A stretch of DNA of 64,000 bases from Musa acuminata AAA Group (GCF_036884655.1 NC_088340.1:6717501-6781500); one strand, 5' to 3'. Positions 45,601 through 59,441 are shown, counted from the first letter of the stretch. Made by a program: numbers and translations. Notes: generated by a model from the sequence alone, not told the origin.

Positions 45601-48600
45601 TGCTAGCTAGCAAGGGGTCATGAATAGAACCATGCCAACCTAAGGCGAGAATTATTTTCACATTTTTCTAGGAGATAATTGTTCAAGACAAGCTCAGCAG
45701 CAAAATGAAAGATAGGTACAGAAGATGACAAATATGACAGAACCAAAATCCTTCACTTCGAACTCAGCACCATGGCATGTTGTGGTGTCCAAATCAATAA
45801 AAATTCCCACTTGATTACCAATTTTTCTAGTACTTTATGATTTGACATGAGAAATTGTGACATCATCCCGTGTAAAGTTAGTTTGTATTTTCTGTTGATA
45901 GCATGCACTGCACATCAGTTAGAATAAACCTTAATGAAGTTATCCATGAAAGAATGTGCTCCTTTTGTCTAAGAAAATAGAGATCACATTGCATCCAAAT
46001 TGAAGTCGAGCACATCATCTAGCTTAGGATTACAGGTTTGAAGGATATGTTGGATGCATCTAATGGATGGATCAAATTCAAGTTTGAAAGTCTGCCAAGT
46101 CAAACAAACAAGGGTTGAAATGGCCTAAGAAGATGGGATCAAGAAGAACTTGCGCCTCCAGATGTGGACTAACAGTTGCTAGCTTAACTGGATAAGGGAG
46201 AAAGAAGGAACCTGTCTCGAACAAGTAGAACAAGAAGACCAGCATGACCAGCAATTGGCAAAGGAAAGAAGGTCAGATAGGTGAAAAATCTGACCCAATA
46301 GATAAGAAAATAGTTCAAGCCTACCAAAATATGGACAGAGACCAAAATTTTGCAAGAGATACAGTATAAATGGACACTTCACACGGAACAACTGATAGCC
46401 ATGGTCTGATCCCATCAATGGTTGGCAAGTCTCAATCATGAAGACTGGATGCAGACAACATTATAAAAAATGAGATTTGACATACTCACTTAGCTATTTC
46501 AGCATAGATTATTCTAGCTAGATGAGAATCACAATTAGGTTAGGAATTTGAGTTATAGTAGCTCTATAAATAAACATGCTTATAAGATGTTAATATCATG
46601 TTTGAATATTTTCTTTATTTTCTGTGCAATATAGTCAGCTAAGATTAGTAGCTTAATTTTCCAATTGATAATTTGAGAGGTACTTCCCAAATCGTAAAAA
46701 TTCCAGGCATGAGGTCATATATTATCTGTGCAGTTCTTGCAAATGAATAAAAGAAAGTCAATGTTTAAAAGCTTCATATCAAAGATGTAGCAGATAACAT
46801 ACTGAAGATGCATTCAGAAAAAGGCAAACGGATCATGAGAAACTTACTCCGAGTCATGGTATCCCATTAAGGTAAACGGTCTATCATTCAAAGCTAGCTA
46901 CTTTGTCCAAAAAATATGATAACCAACATAAGCATGAAGTTAATCAACATAAATGATTCCAATTTAATCTTCAGATGATCCATATTTAAGCAAAGCAAGG
47001 GTTACGTGAATGCAAACTAGCTAAGAATTCAGTTGCTGGAAGAATGTGCATTATTGATCCCATGGGTCTAAAATTAAGAAATAAACAAATAACACATGAG
47101 AAATTGGATCTAAAACTTAAGCACATGCTATGTTTTCTGTTGACTAGTTTAGGCTAGCGCTTATTTGAGTAATCTTTTTTTATTTGTCTGTAGGAAACAA
47201 TAATTATAATCCATACAACAAGTGTCTCATTGGATTCTTTCAACTTTGTCATATCAACCACTTAAAGATGATTCTCCAATGCATGGTAAAGAGAACACTG
47301 ATGTATCATTAAGAAAATACGAAAATAGAACACAAAAGGAAAACAAGTTGGAATTGGACAAAGAAAAGTTGTTACATGGGAATCAGCACACTTAAAATAG
47401 TCAATATTCTTCACGTTAAGGGAAGACTAATAAACACTAAAAAAGATCTATCAAATTTGAGCAAGAAACCATGCCAAGGCCTTATTTGCAAACATAACAA
47501 GCATATCAAAACATATTATTCAATCAAAGCAAATAATTCCATGCCCTAAACAATAACAACTTGTAATTATTCTAATAAATGAATCACAATGAAAGCTAAA
47601 CAATCCCGATCCCCATCTCATACAAAAAAGATTAAGACAAACGCAGAAAAATTATAGGTACCAACAAATATAAAAATTTAACAGCTTGAAAAGAATAGCT
47701 AAAATCAACAAAATGTTGCACATCAGATATTTGGAACTGGCTAATAAATTTATCCTTTCAAAAATGTTTGATGTATTTTTTTTTCAAATGATATCAACAA
47801 TGTAAGATTGTGAAGGTGCTAGCTAGTCTGGCTGGCACTTGTTCAACAAGGTCAAAGGATCAAAATCCAAATTTACAATTTACTCCTTGTAAAAAAAAAG
47901 GTTTTCAAGTATAAATATGAAGAGTTGTGACATTGGCACAACAAAAATGTACAGTTTTTCCAGATCCTTATAGGCCGTGAACTAAATACTTGTGTTCAAT
48001 GATCCTTGGATCTTCAATTATTGATATCAGATGCATGAGGAAGAAATCATTCACAACTCCTCTCAAATGTGAGAGAGCAAAAGTGAAGGACTTCAAAGCC
48101 AATGGTTGAAAGAAAAAAGGTGGCATTAAAGGTACAACATCACAACCGATGGGGTATATAACTCAACTGCTCTACTACAACGAAGCACATTGTACCACGT
48201 CTGTTAATTGTTTCTATTTTCATAATCATGGAACCATTTCCCATTGGCTCTGCCTTTGATGCTGGATCTAGCATCTCCACCCATTATTCTGTATCCATGG
48301 GCAATTGTTAGTACGTGGGTGCCATATGCTAGATGCTTTCTCTCTTCTTGCAGGGGTGGTTAGTCGCTGTGGGCTAACCATTTCTGATCTCGATGTAAAA
48401 TGACAATAGAAGAGGAGTGGCTGAGATCTGGAGGCTGGTAAAAAATAGACAAAACTGATATGGAGAGAACTTATGTTTTTGTATAGTCTTAATCTATTAA
48501 CTTCAAGAAGGGTTTGGACTTTCTAGAGTTAATATAACTTCTAACTTCCCGAGCCCAACATCATTTACCACATTGCACCCCACAATTACTTCATTTAAGT

Positions 48601-50185
48601 AAATGTGACCATGTCCTTGATGATAATGACAGGTAATAACATAATAACCATTGATGTGGGTAATCCTGAATACTTGTAACTAATTAATTTATTAGTTTGT
48701 ATATCTAACTGTAGATGAACTGCAACTCCAGCAATTAAGGAAAACTAAAAATAGAGCTGTTTTTAGAATCAGTAATAGAAGCCAAGAAAACAATCTAACC
48801 ATGCAAATGATCTTCTAATGACCCCAAACGCATAAACTCATAGACAAGCAGCCGTTGATCACCATCAGCACAATAACCAATGAGATTGACAAGATTAGGG
48901 TGATGTAAGAGGCTAAGCATGAGAACTTCAACCAAAAACTCCCTGTTACCCTGGAGACCATTTCTGTCAAGTTGTTTAACAGCAACTACCTGCAAATGTT
49001 TACATCAGCTGTATGCTCAATAGGCAGAGACCATAATTTCTTAACATACATAAAATATGCGGATGTTTTTTAAGCAGAAATTCTAGACTCATGACAAACT
49101 CCTGATAAAACATCAATTTCACTAAAGCAATCAAGAGACACTAGAGGTAAACTAGTCAGATGAGCTAATGATATCCTGGACACTATAAAAAAGAAGAAAA
49201 CTAACCTGTCCATTCTCCAACCTTCCTCTATATACACGGCCAAAACCACCTTCACCCAAAAGACAATCTTGTCTAAAGTTCTTAGTGGCAGCAGCAAGCT
49301 CACGGAAAGTGAATGTCTGTGCAGCAATATGCCCGGCATTGCCTTCTTTGGAAGCCGATGCTTCCTTTTTGGAGTCTGAACCGGTCCTTGCCGTCAGTTT
49401 GTCTAGCACCACAAGCAATCCACGATAGTAAACAAGAAAATTAGATATTCTGATCCCAAAACATGACTGGTGTATTATATCTGCTCTAATAACAAAACAT
49501 AGGGAAGCCAAAAGAGATGAAAGAAAATTCTTGAATTCGACAATTTTTGGTAATAGTTTGTTCAAAACCAAGACTGCCCCATTACTTTGAAAACAAGTTT
49601 AGGCATGATCAGTGACATGCATGAGCTTCTCATTCATCTTCCTGGATCGCGATCATTTAATGGCAAACTGTCATCCTAATGTTTTGGGCAGAAAAAAGAT
49701 ATTTCTCTTTAGGGGGGAGAGATCCATGCATATGGCAAGAAAATTGTAGTACCAAAAAGAGGAGCCTGATCTCTAACATCTAATAAGAGCGCCACAAATA
49801 GCTATAAAATCTCTGGTTTTTTTCTCTTCTTTTATTTCTCATATAGTGGGCCTGACATCTATTGGCGTTTATCCAACAAAAAACGTTAAATTTCCTGAAG
49901 CCAGAACATAAAGAGGAGCTCCACGCATCAAGACATCCTGGATAAGAGAGCGAACGATCAAGACATCCCAGAAATGCAGCAGATGAATCCCCATTAGATC
50001 CATAAGAAACCCATAAAAAACCAATTTTTCCCATTAAAAATCCCAGCTTTCTTACCGGAACTGCCACGACGCGACGACGGCTCCCTCTTGCGATCCCCAC
50101 CACCCTTTCCTTCTCTCCTCTTCTTCTTCACCTCCTCCTCCTCCTCCCTCTGACTGGGCGATCCAAAACATGTAAAACAGCCCAT
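42688..50185 (-). CDS. PBL27: Receptor-like cytoplasmic kinase, RLCK VII, PBL27 type
   Basis: PBL27 relays chitin and other pattern signals from the receptor complex to MAPK cascades at the plasma membrane. Minus-strand exons 50056-50185, 49206-49402, 48800-48989, 43486-43877 and 42688-43254 join in phase to 1476 nt and 491 residues. The N terminus MGCFTCFG is a myristoylation/palmitoylation signal, followed by a charged linker. The kinase domain starts [13 protein letters not shown] and has the P-loop [11 protein letters not shown], Lys114 in VAVKQL, the catalytic loop IYRDFKSSN with Asp212, and DFG at 230-232. The activation segment contains [19 protein letters not shown], and [19 protein letters not shown] ends the domain. 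The C-terminal tail carries the [14 protein letters not shown] and [11 protein letters not shown] blocks of PBL27. Differences are Phe213 in place of the usual Leu after the catalytic Asp, a tail shorter than in Arabidopsis (513 residues in total there), and a 4.9-kb third intron. Intact and probably active. Confidence 0.93.
43878..48799. other. 4.9-kb intron 3 of the PBL27-like gene
   Basis: This intron separates the kinase exon for the P-loop/hinge from that carrying the catalytic loop. It is AT-rich. I found no intact gene in it; a 86-codon minus-strand frame at 46179-46439 has no domain. Inserted transposon remnants are plausible given the length but no terminal repeats were recognised. 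Confidence 0.6.
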
Positions 50186-50396
50186 CAATAAATAAGAACA
50201 ACCAAGAAAAAATTCCCCCCCAAAATCCAACAACTTCGGCTCGATCGACGGCTCCTCCTCGGTCCTCCGATCGATCCCGACGGAGCTACACGAAATCTCG
50301 CCGGTGGAGGAGCAGATCAGAGCCAAAAATCCACGGGGGGAACGAAACCGAGAGAAGAGGGCGGAGCCTAACGGCGAGGCCTGCGTTAAATTACAT

Positions 50397-50506
50397 GAGA
50401 GAGAGAGAGAGAGAGAGAGAGAGGCAAAAGAAGTCAGCTGAGTGTGAGATGTAAGAAAAATGGACAGCAACCAAATATAGGGGAAGAGAGAGAGAGAGAG
50501 AGAGAG
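50397..50506. repeat. Two (GA)n tracts upstream of the PBL27-like gene
   Basis: GA tracts at 50397-50423 and 50485-50506 lie 210-320 bp upstream of the ATG. On the coding (minus) strand they read (TC)n, typical of plant leader or core-promoter pyrimidine tracts that bind GAGA-binding proteins. Confidence 0.85.
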
Positions 50507-52816
50507 CTGTGGGTAACAGATTCACCGCTTCCACGTATCTCATGTAACTCCCATAGTGGGGCCCTTAAATCTGCAATCACGAAGAGGGTATGAAGATGGG
50601 TAATTTCTAATGGGTAAGTACATTTTCTGTTTTTATTATAAATTAAGATTTAATGTTTCTTATATTTATAGGAAGTGTATGAGGAGATTAATTAAAGCTC
50701 ACATTAGAGAAATAATGAGTTCTACACCAACAAAGAAAAACTTAATTGATCTTAATCATCAATTGGATCATTCTCGTAGGTTCGTCTCACATTATGTGTC
50801 TGTAGACTCACTTAATACTATGAAAAAGATATTTGATCTTTAATATTGTATATTCACCAATGCACCCATGATAGACTTTTAAGGGACAGTTTGACTCTAA
50901 TTCTATTTTATTTTTATAAAATAAAACTTAAAAAGAAAAATTCGTCAATAATTGATAAAGAAATTTAATTTCCTACATTATTTTGTTAATGTTCCTTCTA
51001 CAAATATTTCTATTCTAAAATTTGCAATATTTGGTTGATATGTGATCGAGTCCCATGATATATTATTTTTATGCTATATTTTTAAAACTATAATTAAAAA
51101 ATAAAATAAAAATATCTGTTATTTGTTATTCTTATTTTTACTCAATTTATAAATTTGAAGATCACTAATTTCATAAGTAAAAAATAGCTACATTTTCTAT
51201 TCCATTATATCCTTTTGATGGACCCAACTAGTTTTGACATTGAATGGTTCAATTAGCTTGGAATAATCATCAAGAATAATATCAAAACTAGCAAAAATTA
51301 AAAGAAAAGGAACTACAACCTATATTCCAATTATCTTTTCTATTATATTCAAAGTATTATCATATAAGCTTGTGGTATTTCACTTAATCAATATGCTCAA
51401 CATTAGTTAATAATATCTGTAAATTATAGGTTTTGAACAATATTTTGTCAATGATAAAATATAGATAACAGAAGACAATAGATGTTTGACTTGTGGAAAT
51501 GAAATTGATGATGGTATACAATATGTTTACATCCCCCATTATTATGTAATAATGAACAATAATAAAATCCAAAAATTAAACTTTTAAGGTGGCCTGTCAA
51601 CACATATATTTATGAGGATAAATTTTAAGCCATTTTTGGTGGTAAGTGTATTTTTGACATCACATTTTCAAGTAGCAACCCAGCTTCAATATGTATGTAT
51701 TCAAGAGAAATCTAAGTATTTAGATACAATAAAATTCATTAGTGATTATGAATTATCCAGTGCAATTTTTCTTTCCATGACTCAAGATTGACAATTAAAT
51801 AGTATGCAGGTAAGTGTTTCAAGGCATATTGATGCTGAATTTTCTTACTCCACTTTGAAATGATGGTCTTCAAAGCAGAAACACACATAGATGAAGCTTC
51901 TGACCTAAAATGTTCTCTTTTTTATCATGTATATGGATGAAATATATTTATGTTTGTACATTTTATGGATGGCCATGCAAGTACACATAGATACTACACA
52001 ACAAATGTTCATTTCATCATATGAAAATTTTAAATTTGTAAACATTTAAAGCTAATTTTTTTGAAAGCACATTTAGAATACATGGCAAGTACTCATGAAT
52101 GGGCATGTCTCAAGAGAAAAAAAAAGGAATCCAAATCCTCTTTCTTGTTTGATGTTTGATTAATTAGCATAACATGGTTTATGGTATAGGGATGTGGCCT
52201 TTGGCTTTACCTTTGAGATTAAAGTTGGAGGGTTGATAAGGAGAATAGCATAAGATTGAGAATGGTGGAAGGGAGAGTAGCTCTGTTGCTTAATTGCCAA
52301 TGAAGGTTCCAAAGGATATATTATTCCAAAAGAGTGAGTGATCTGGTGGGTTGGTGATTCATATTCCTCCTTTTGGCCCATCTTTTTTACCCCAAGTAGA
52401 TGTAGGAAAATATAAGATATGAGGAAAAGGTAAACTTCCTCATGTTTCCTTTCTCTTGGATGTTGGGGACAGTAGGACTTGTAGCTTTCAATCAAGTCAA
52501 AATCATAATTTTAATTTGAAGTGGGGAAGTTTAGGCATTCTCTTGGACACATGCAATATGAGCCCAAGGAGAAGATGACCACAGCTTTTTGTGATGCCAA
52601 TCTCCTCACTCTATCCATCACAATGACAATGTGGGGAAGGGAGTTCCACTAGTGATAATGATGATGATGAAGAAGAAGATGATCATGAATTTGATTAATA
52701 GAATGCCTAATGTTGTTCAAGATAGGAGAATGGCAGTCAAGAATGGCTTCCTCAAGGCTCAACTTGGTAGGATTGGACTCTTATAGAGCTAATTATGGAT
52801 CTCAGCTGATTTCATA

Positions 52817-52820
<4 letters not shown>

Positions 52821-52889
<69 letters not shown>
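52821..52889. repeat. (TA)n microsatellite
   Basis: About 34 uninterrupted TA dinucleotides. Confidence 0.95.
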
Positions 52890-52892
<3 letters not shown>

Positions 52893-53513
52893 TATGATGT
52901 TTTGATGTCTGCCAAAAATGCCCCTCTGGGGTCAACTATAAGGCACAATCTTAACTTTTTGTAATTCTAAGATTAAAAAAAAGAGATTTTACATAAAAAT
53001 AACATAACATATTTATCATTGTAATTTTTATTGTAGTACACTTTTCATCCAAATATTAAGCCCTTCTCCACATATGTCATTGTGATTCACATTTGAGTTA
53101 AAAAAAATAAAAATACAAAAACATAAATCACCCATAAGATTTTTAGTGCCATTATTAGTTTATAAAGGCAATATTGTATAAGCTGCATATGTTAAAGTAA
53201 AATTTTACATAGATAAATACAAAAATCACTGATTTCAAAGATATATACATGTGTAATTTTCTTAATTAAAAAAAATGAGGTCGGAATCATTTGTTTTCGG
53301 GAATTCCGAAAAGAAAGAAATGTTCCACAACAACACAATTTGTTTTTAAAGAAAAGGAGAATTAAGACAGAAAATATTTTGGTTCTTCACTTATTTTTAG
53401 TTGTTAATTGATTAGGACCACGCAGTCTTCTTGCTTTGAGATGAAAAGTTTGATTAATGATCCAATTAATTAACTTTAATGCACATAAAGTGGACCACAA
53501 AACCATCTTTGGA

Positions 53514-53756
53514 ATGCCCAAAATGTACTTGTTTTGTTGCCTTTTTCTTCTCGCAACTTTTAGTTTGATAGGTGGCAATGCAGAAGGCATCAAAAGGAAG
53601 CGCATCCACTCACTTGGAATTCCATGCATGCAATCCAAACTGTGGGCAGATGGGGCACAACCTGGTGGTTTTCTTTCATCTTCCAATGGACTACTAATTC
53701 TTCTACCACCACTACTACTACTACTACGTTGGTATAACAAATCCATTAGATCATAG
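53514..53756 (+). other. Possible small secreted-peptide ORF (weak)
   Basis: An 80-codon frame begins MPKMYLFCCLFLLATFSLIG, which resembles a signal peptide with a plausible cleavage after GGNAEG. It is followed by a short basic region with one Cys (IKRKRIHSLGIPCMQ). The C terminus is a run of Leu/Pro from a trinucleotide-rich stretch, unusual for a mature peptide. There is no match to a known peptide hormone family, and a minus-strand frame of similar length overlaps it. Confidence 0.2.
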
Positions 53757-54375
53757 ATTTAGAGACTAATCAACAGTAGCTTTTGTACTAATGATTCCAT
53801 AGTCTTTGTAGATCAAATCTAACTCTGGTTTTGGTTTTGGAAACGGAGGATCGTCTTTTGGTGGTGGTGAATCGACTTGTCTATTTAAATAGATCTTGAT
53901 GAGTTCAGATTTAGAGAGAGTGGCTTACTATGATCACAAGTATCATGAATCTTAACGTATATGGCATAAAAGCTAGAACTTGGCTTAGTAATAGCACTTA
54001 TTTCAGGTCATTGGATCATAGAGTATTCGATATCATTAGCACTAGAGATGTGAAGAGAGAGAGAGAGAGAGATGAATAGAAGTTCCTATCTTCAGCAAAA
54101 AGAGGTCACAAATAAAGCTCGATAAAAAGTTGGGACAGAATGCCTCAAACCTCCAAATGTATAGACAACTCAAAGATATTGTTTATATCAGTAAATGCAA
54201 GCTCCTAAGAACATTAGGCTACTCCAGAGGACACTGAGGCAACACTTATATGGAATAAGTTGGGTTATGAGATGTTGCAACTTTTATTATTACTAAGCTG
54301 CGCAAAATTTAGAAGTCATTACAGAATCTTGCATCTGACTGCAAGATATTGTTCCTACACTTATTTTAGCCGAAT

Positions 54376-57300
54376 CTATAATGCAGATTGAAATATCATC
54401 TCGGCGAGTTCCTGCATCGAAAAGGTATTAGACAATCACATTTTAGATTCAACATAAGAGAGCTAAATGTGACATTGAAGAGAGACATTCGGATAGTTAC
54501 AGATACCTGTTTCCCAGATGGAACAGAAGGCTCACCCCATTCCATGACCTTCTTCTCAAGTGTCTCGAAATCTGCTTTCCCAGCCTGATCATAGAAATAA
54601 AAATCAAAACCATAGATTTAAGAGTTGTTGGATAATCTCATGCAGTAGATTGGTTTTGCCTGTACACGAAAAGACATGTATAAAACACACCTCAATTAGA
54701 GCACCAATCTCTGTGTCAAAGCTTTGGTAGCGTTTCCGAACAAGCTCGGCCAGGGAACCATCCTAAGATTAGGGAAGAACCCTTCTCAGTATACCGCAAG
54801 TGATCCTCCTTATGTTAAAATTCTTAGATTACCTCGGTTAGTTTCGCAACATTTCGCAGTCCACGGGCTAATGTGTCCATTCCAGAAATATGAGCAATGA
54901 ACAGGTCCTCAACATCGGTGCTCTCTCTCCGCCTAAAACCAAGGAAAAAACAACAAGCTCAAATATCTCTCTTTCTAAACACAGTGATACAGTAAATAAC
55001 ATCATGGTTATGCCAAACGGATAGGCTATCAATCATCAAAGTTTAACTATAAGGGGCAAGAGAAACAGAGTTTCTCAAAGCCAGTAGCAACATGCAATGG
55101 TTGCCTTCATATAGGCTATCAATCATCAAAATCAAATAGTAAAGATTGAATCAAACAGATGAAGTATAAGGGGCAAGAAAAACAGACAGCTTTGCATCAA
55201 AGTTGAATCCACCAGGTGCAATTCCTCCCTATCAACACAAACAAAACAATGGAAGACTCAATATTAATTGGTAAAGATGTAGAAGTGCACTACTCCCTGG
55301 CATATACTACAACTAACAAAACAGTCATACTAAACTTACATTTCTGACAACACTTAACATAACTAGGGTTGCTTCTCCAATATCTGTAAGGAACTGATCT
55401 GTGTCCCAACCTGTGTCCAAGAGGAAGCATCAAACGTCATTGATAAATTTTCCAGCAACCAAGAAATAATGAAGAAATCTGCAGCATTATGTGCCTTTAA
55501 GTTATAGGTGCACATACCAATCTGGGGATCACCAGTATTCGCATCAATATTTCCAAGCAAACCATTTATCCGTGCAGTTTCAAGCTCATGATGACAGCTA
55601 CAAGAAATAGTAGATATATCATAATTTTCATATGAATACCATCATAGGTCAGCTTGAGCTGAACTCATAGCAAAAGGGACTTACCTATGACCAGATAAAG
55701 TAGCATGGTTACATTCAATATTCAACTTGAACTCTCCTGCACCAATGAGATAACAGGATAAAGTCATCAGCAACTTCATAATGAAAAGAAGTTATTGAAA
55801 ACAAATACAAGTATAAATCAATTGAAAACAATAGACAAAATATTCACACTATAAACTATGGCATCATGTAGAAAGATTTCTTAGTGCAGTTCTCAAACAA
55901 GATAGAGACAGTTGCAATTTTCTGTGGTAGGATCAAATGACAAAACGAAGGAAAATGATAGTGCTCTAAAAAACTATCATGGGCTGTCTTCACACGTGAT
56001 AAAGAATATACACAATATGGAAATCAACCCAAAATCTATTAGGCACTTATATGTTATAGCCATTATATTTTGTGTTCATCAACATAGAAATACATGTATA
56101 CAGGATGGTGGACACACACAAGCAGTCAGTCATGATAATTTGAACCTACCATGTTGGGAGAGAGACAGAGATTGGACGAGCAAAGGGAGCATAATTATCC
56201 TTTTCACAAGCAGAGCCCCAATTTCATTGTCAAGCATTTTTCTTTTACTTTATCAAAGTCTTCGACACGTGGCCAAGGAGGCAAGTATAACGTGGGTAAG
56301 CAAGAAATTATGGTGGTTGAGAAACTACATTTCACCTACTTGTTCTTCTTTAAAATTCCAATATTCATGAATGAATAAACTCATTTTACAAGACTACTTG
56401 TATGAGTGCTAGTATTAATGCCTTCTTCTAACTTAGTTGGATATGCTATTAGCAAATTACATGTTCCCATCAATAAAATAAAAACACCCTTTAGATTTGA
56501 ATTGCCCAAAGTCACAATTATTGACCTGGAAGCAGCTTCAAGGGCTAGATATTGTCCAAAGTCACTAATAAATGTTGCTGGATAATTTATAAGTGCAGCC
56601 ATAATATTTAAAACCCATAGGAGTGTAGCAGTAGACTGCTAGAAATCAGTGACTTGGCCTAAGCCTGGGGCGATGATAAGTATGCCAACAGTTCCGTTAA
56701 TAATGACAACTTTTGTGCACAAGTGAAAAAGGGTAAATACTATCCACTCCTCATGGTAATGGTAACAAGAGAATAGCTAATCAATCCATGCATAATATGC
56801 ATATAAGACTAAAGAAGAATGAGAAACACAGGTTCGGGAAAATCTTTGTTAAAGGTACTTAGACACAAGAAAGATTATTTGAATTAAAAATTACCAAACA
56901 TCACAAAATTGTTCATTAGCATCACATTCTACAAAACCAAAAGTACTATTGCCCAACTTATGTGATTATCAAGATACATGAAGGGCCAGCAAAGTACCTA
57001 AAAGGCCATACTTTTGAAGAAAAGCATAGGCAGTTGCAGCATCCCAGTCATATCTGATGTAACAAAAAACATATTAGAATAGATAGAACCTAATGAACAT
57101 TAAATGATACCATACTGCTATACATACTGGTGTTTTGTCGGTTCTTGCGGTTTAGGTTCTATTAGAAGAGTTCCTGGAACATAGCACAAAAAATCATGAT
57201 TATATTTTACAACTTCAAATGCTCAAAATTCTCTAGCAATTGATTTAATAAATGCAAGCAAATAATATGAATAAGCATGCAAAGAACACAATTAGATTTA

Positions 57301-59441
57301 GTTGTTCGTGCGGATGAACTGAAGTAAATGAAAAGAGGAAGATATTATTTAGTAATCAACTTTACAAGAAAATATGCAAAATCCATTTCTGAGAATTCTA
57401 TGACTTGTCAGCTAATGGGACTACATGTTCAATAGACTTATGTTAGTGAACATGGACTGAGAGATAGAAAGACAAACAGTACCATTGAACCCAATCTTCT
57501 TTTTATAATCAGCAGCAGCTTTAAGAAATCTTGCCTGAAAAAGAGAAAACCTTATTTTTAATGTAAAAATAAGAAATAACATGCATAGAGAGTTGAATGC
57601 CTTTAGAACAGACGTTAGAAAAAAATGCTGTTAGAAGAAAGACTATCCTAGAGCAGGTTAAATTATTTTATAGGTACCAATTCATACCAAGTGATCAAGC
57701 TCTCTTTGCATATCAGTGTTTAGAAGAGATTGATACCCTTCACGCCCACCCCAAAAAACATAGTTCTCTCCGCCTAGATAATGTGTCACCTGCAATTATA
57801 AACACAAATTTAGCAGACACTCAAAACTAAAGGCTTATCATCTATCCAAAAATCTCACCTCCATGGCCTTCTTGACCTGAGCAGCTGCATAAGCATAAAC
57901 TCCAACCTCTGAGCTGCAAAACCAAAGTGAAACTTGTTTAAGTAACAATCACCTTGAAGAGATAATACAAATTGTTATTCTAAAAAAGGAATACCTAGTA
58001 GCAGCTCCATGCATGTAGCGTGGATGAAAGAAAAGCTGAGCTGTACCCCACAATAGTTTGATTTTATTCCCCTCCTATAAAACATATTTCATTCATCGCA
58101 GATAGATTAATAACATTATTCTGGTCTATTTCCATAATAAGTGTAACTAAAAAATAAATCAAATTACTCCATTTTAGAAGTGTCACTGGTGTTTTATGAT
58201 GTGTACAAATGATAATGCAGTATTATCACCTGAAGTTCCTTTGCAAGAGCTACAACTTCATCCAAGTTTGCATTTGTCTCCTATAAAGAAAGTCACTTGA
58301 CATGCATTAGGTTAAGTGAAAAACATAAGAACTTTTACATACTTCTGATGTGGTTAAACACAAAAAGTTTCAGATCAACAAGATAAATGGGCAGGCATTA
58401 GCATTTTTGAAGGATGAGTAGTATTTGTGTATGGCAATTTTACCACCACTCCTGAGAAGCAAATATAACATGACCCTTGCAATTAATTGGATCATTAAAA
58501 TTTAAGACTAATATCAGCATATGTAAGAGTTGAATCTAAATATAGATAACCAAAAAGACAGAAAACTATGGACATTATTTAACATACCACGAGTGTTTTA
58601 CCATCTGGGGCTATATCTCTGTCATGAAAGCACCATCTTTCAACTCCAAGCTTGTCCATGAACTCAAAGTGTGCTCTCACTGCAATTAGTCATAACATAA
58701 GTATCTTAACTTTGCTCTGACTGACTAGCTGGAATTGCATTATCTTACTTCTTCTTTTGGCCATAGCCAATGAATTTGTACCATCCTCCCATGGCCATGA
58801 TTTTGTTGGCGCACCAAAAGGATCAGCACCAGTCCCACGAAAGGTGTGCCAAAAGGCAACACTAAATCGAAACCAATCCTATATTACCAAGAAAAAAACA
58901 TTAGCATCAAGAATAAAAGAACAAAAAAGAAAAGGATGACTGGTCCTAAAAAGAAGCAACCCAACATACCTTCATTTTCTTTCCAAGTATCTCTTCCTCA
59001 GCATTATACCACTTATAAGAAAGTGGATTTTTGCTTGTCGGGCCCTAGTGTCACAAGATAAAGAAGAAAAAAGCATGAAAATATGTTAGCTAACCAACCC
59101 AATAGCAAAGAGAAAATAATGCTCCAGTTACAAAATAAACTCGATCCTCCAACATATGCTACTAAACTAAAACAATGGTCATAATGTACATTACTTCATA
59201 TTTGATTTTTGATATGCCTGGGAAGAACTCCCCTTTCCAACCATCGGAAGAACCACCATCACACTTAGCCTCAAGATTGGCCGCGCATGTTTGCGGACCT
59301 TCTGCATTCTGCAAGTAGATTTTATTTAAACTTCCATCAAGAAACAATTTTGAACATACGGTCAAAATGTATAGGACTACTCACAACAGTTGATACAACC
59401 AAGGCCAAGAGGAACAACAGCAGTATCATCTTAAACTTCAT
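54376..59441 (-). CDS. XYLA: Xylose isomerase, plant type, 20 exons
   Basis: Interconverts D-xylose and D-xylulose, using two divalent metal ions. Minus-strand exons: 59385-59441, 59195-59308, 58970-59044, 58749-58878, 58588-58679, 58230-58280, 57995-58074, 57859-57913, 57688-57789, 57483-57534, 57128-57173, 56998-57053, 55685-55736, 55518-55597, 55340-55410, 55188-55228, 54833-54932, 54691-54762, 54507-54584 and 54376-54411. They join in phase to 1440 nt and 479 residues; the Arabidopsis enzyme has about the same length. Residues 1-21 ([21 protein letters not shown]) form a signal peptide, implying entry into the secretory pathway as in other plant homologues. Catalytic and metal-binding blocks are [26 protein letters not shown] with His144, [14 protein letters not shown] with Glu275, [24 protein letters not shown] and [13 protein letters not shown]. 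All expected acidic and His ligands are present, so it should be active. Exon 16 uses a weak GTCTGT donor. Confidence 0.95.

Larger units (their letters stand above)
50507..54375. other. AT-rich intergenic region
   Basis: No confident gene. A 77-codon plus-strand frame at 50610-50843 is unassigned. (TA)n lies at 52821-52889 and a short (GA)n at 54054-54071. A small frame at 53514-53756 starts with a signal-peptide-like hydrophobic stretch and is discussed as a finding. The right end is the 3' side of the xylose isomerase gene. Confidence 0.4.

Noticed and set aside
46179..46439. 86-codon minus-strand frame inside the PBL27 intron
   Set aside because: No domain and no splice-compatible neighbours; likely chance or an unrecognisable repeat remnant.
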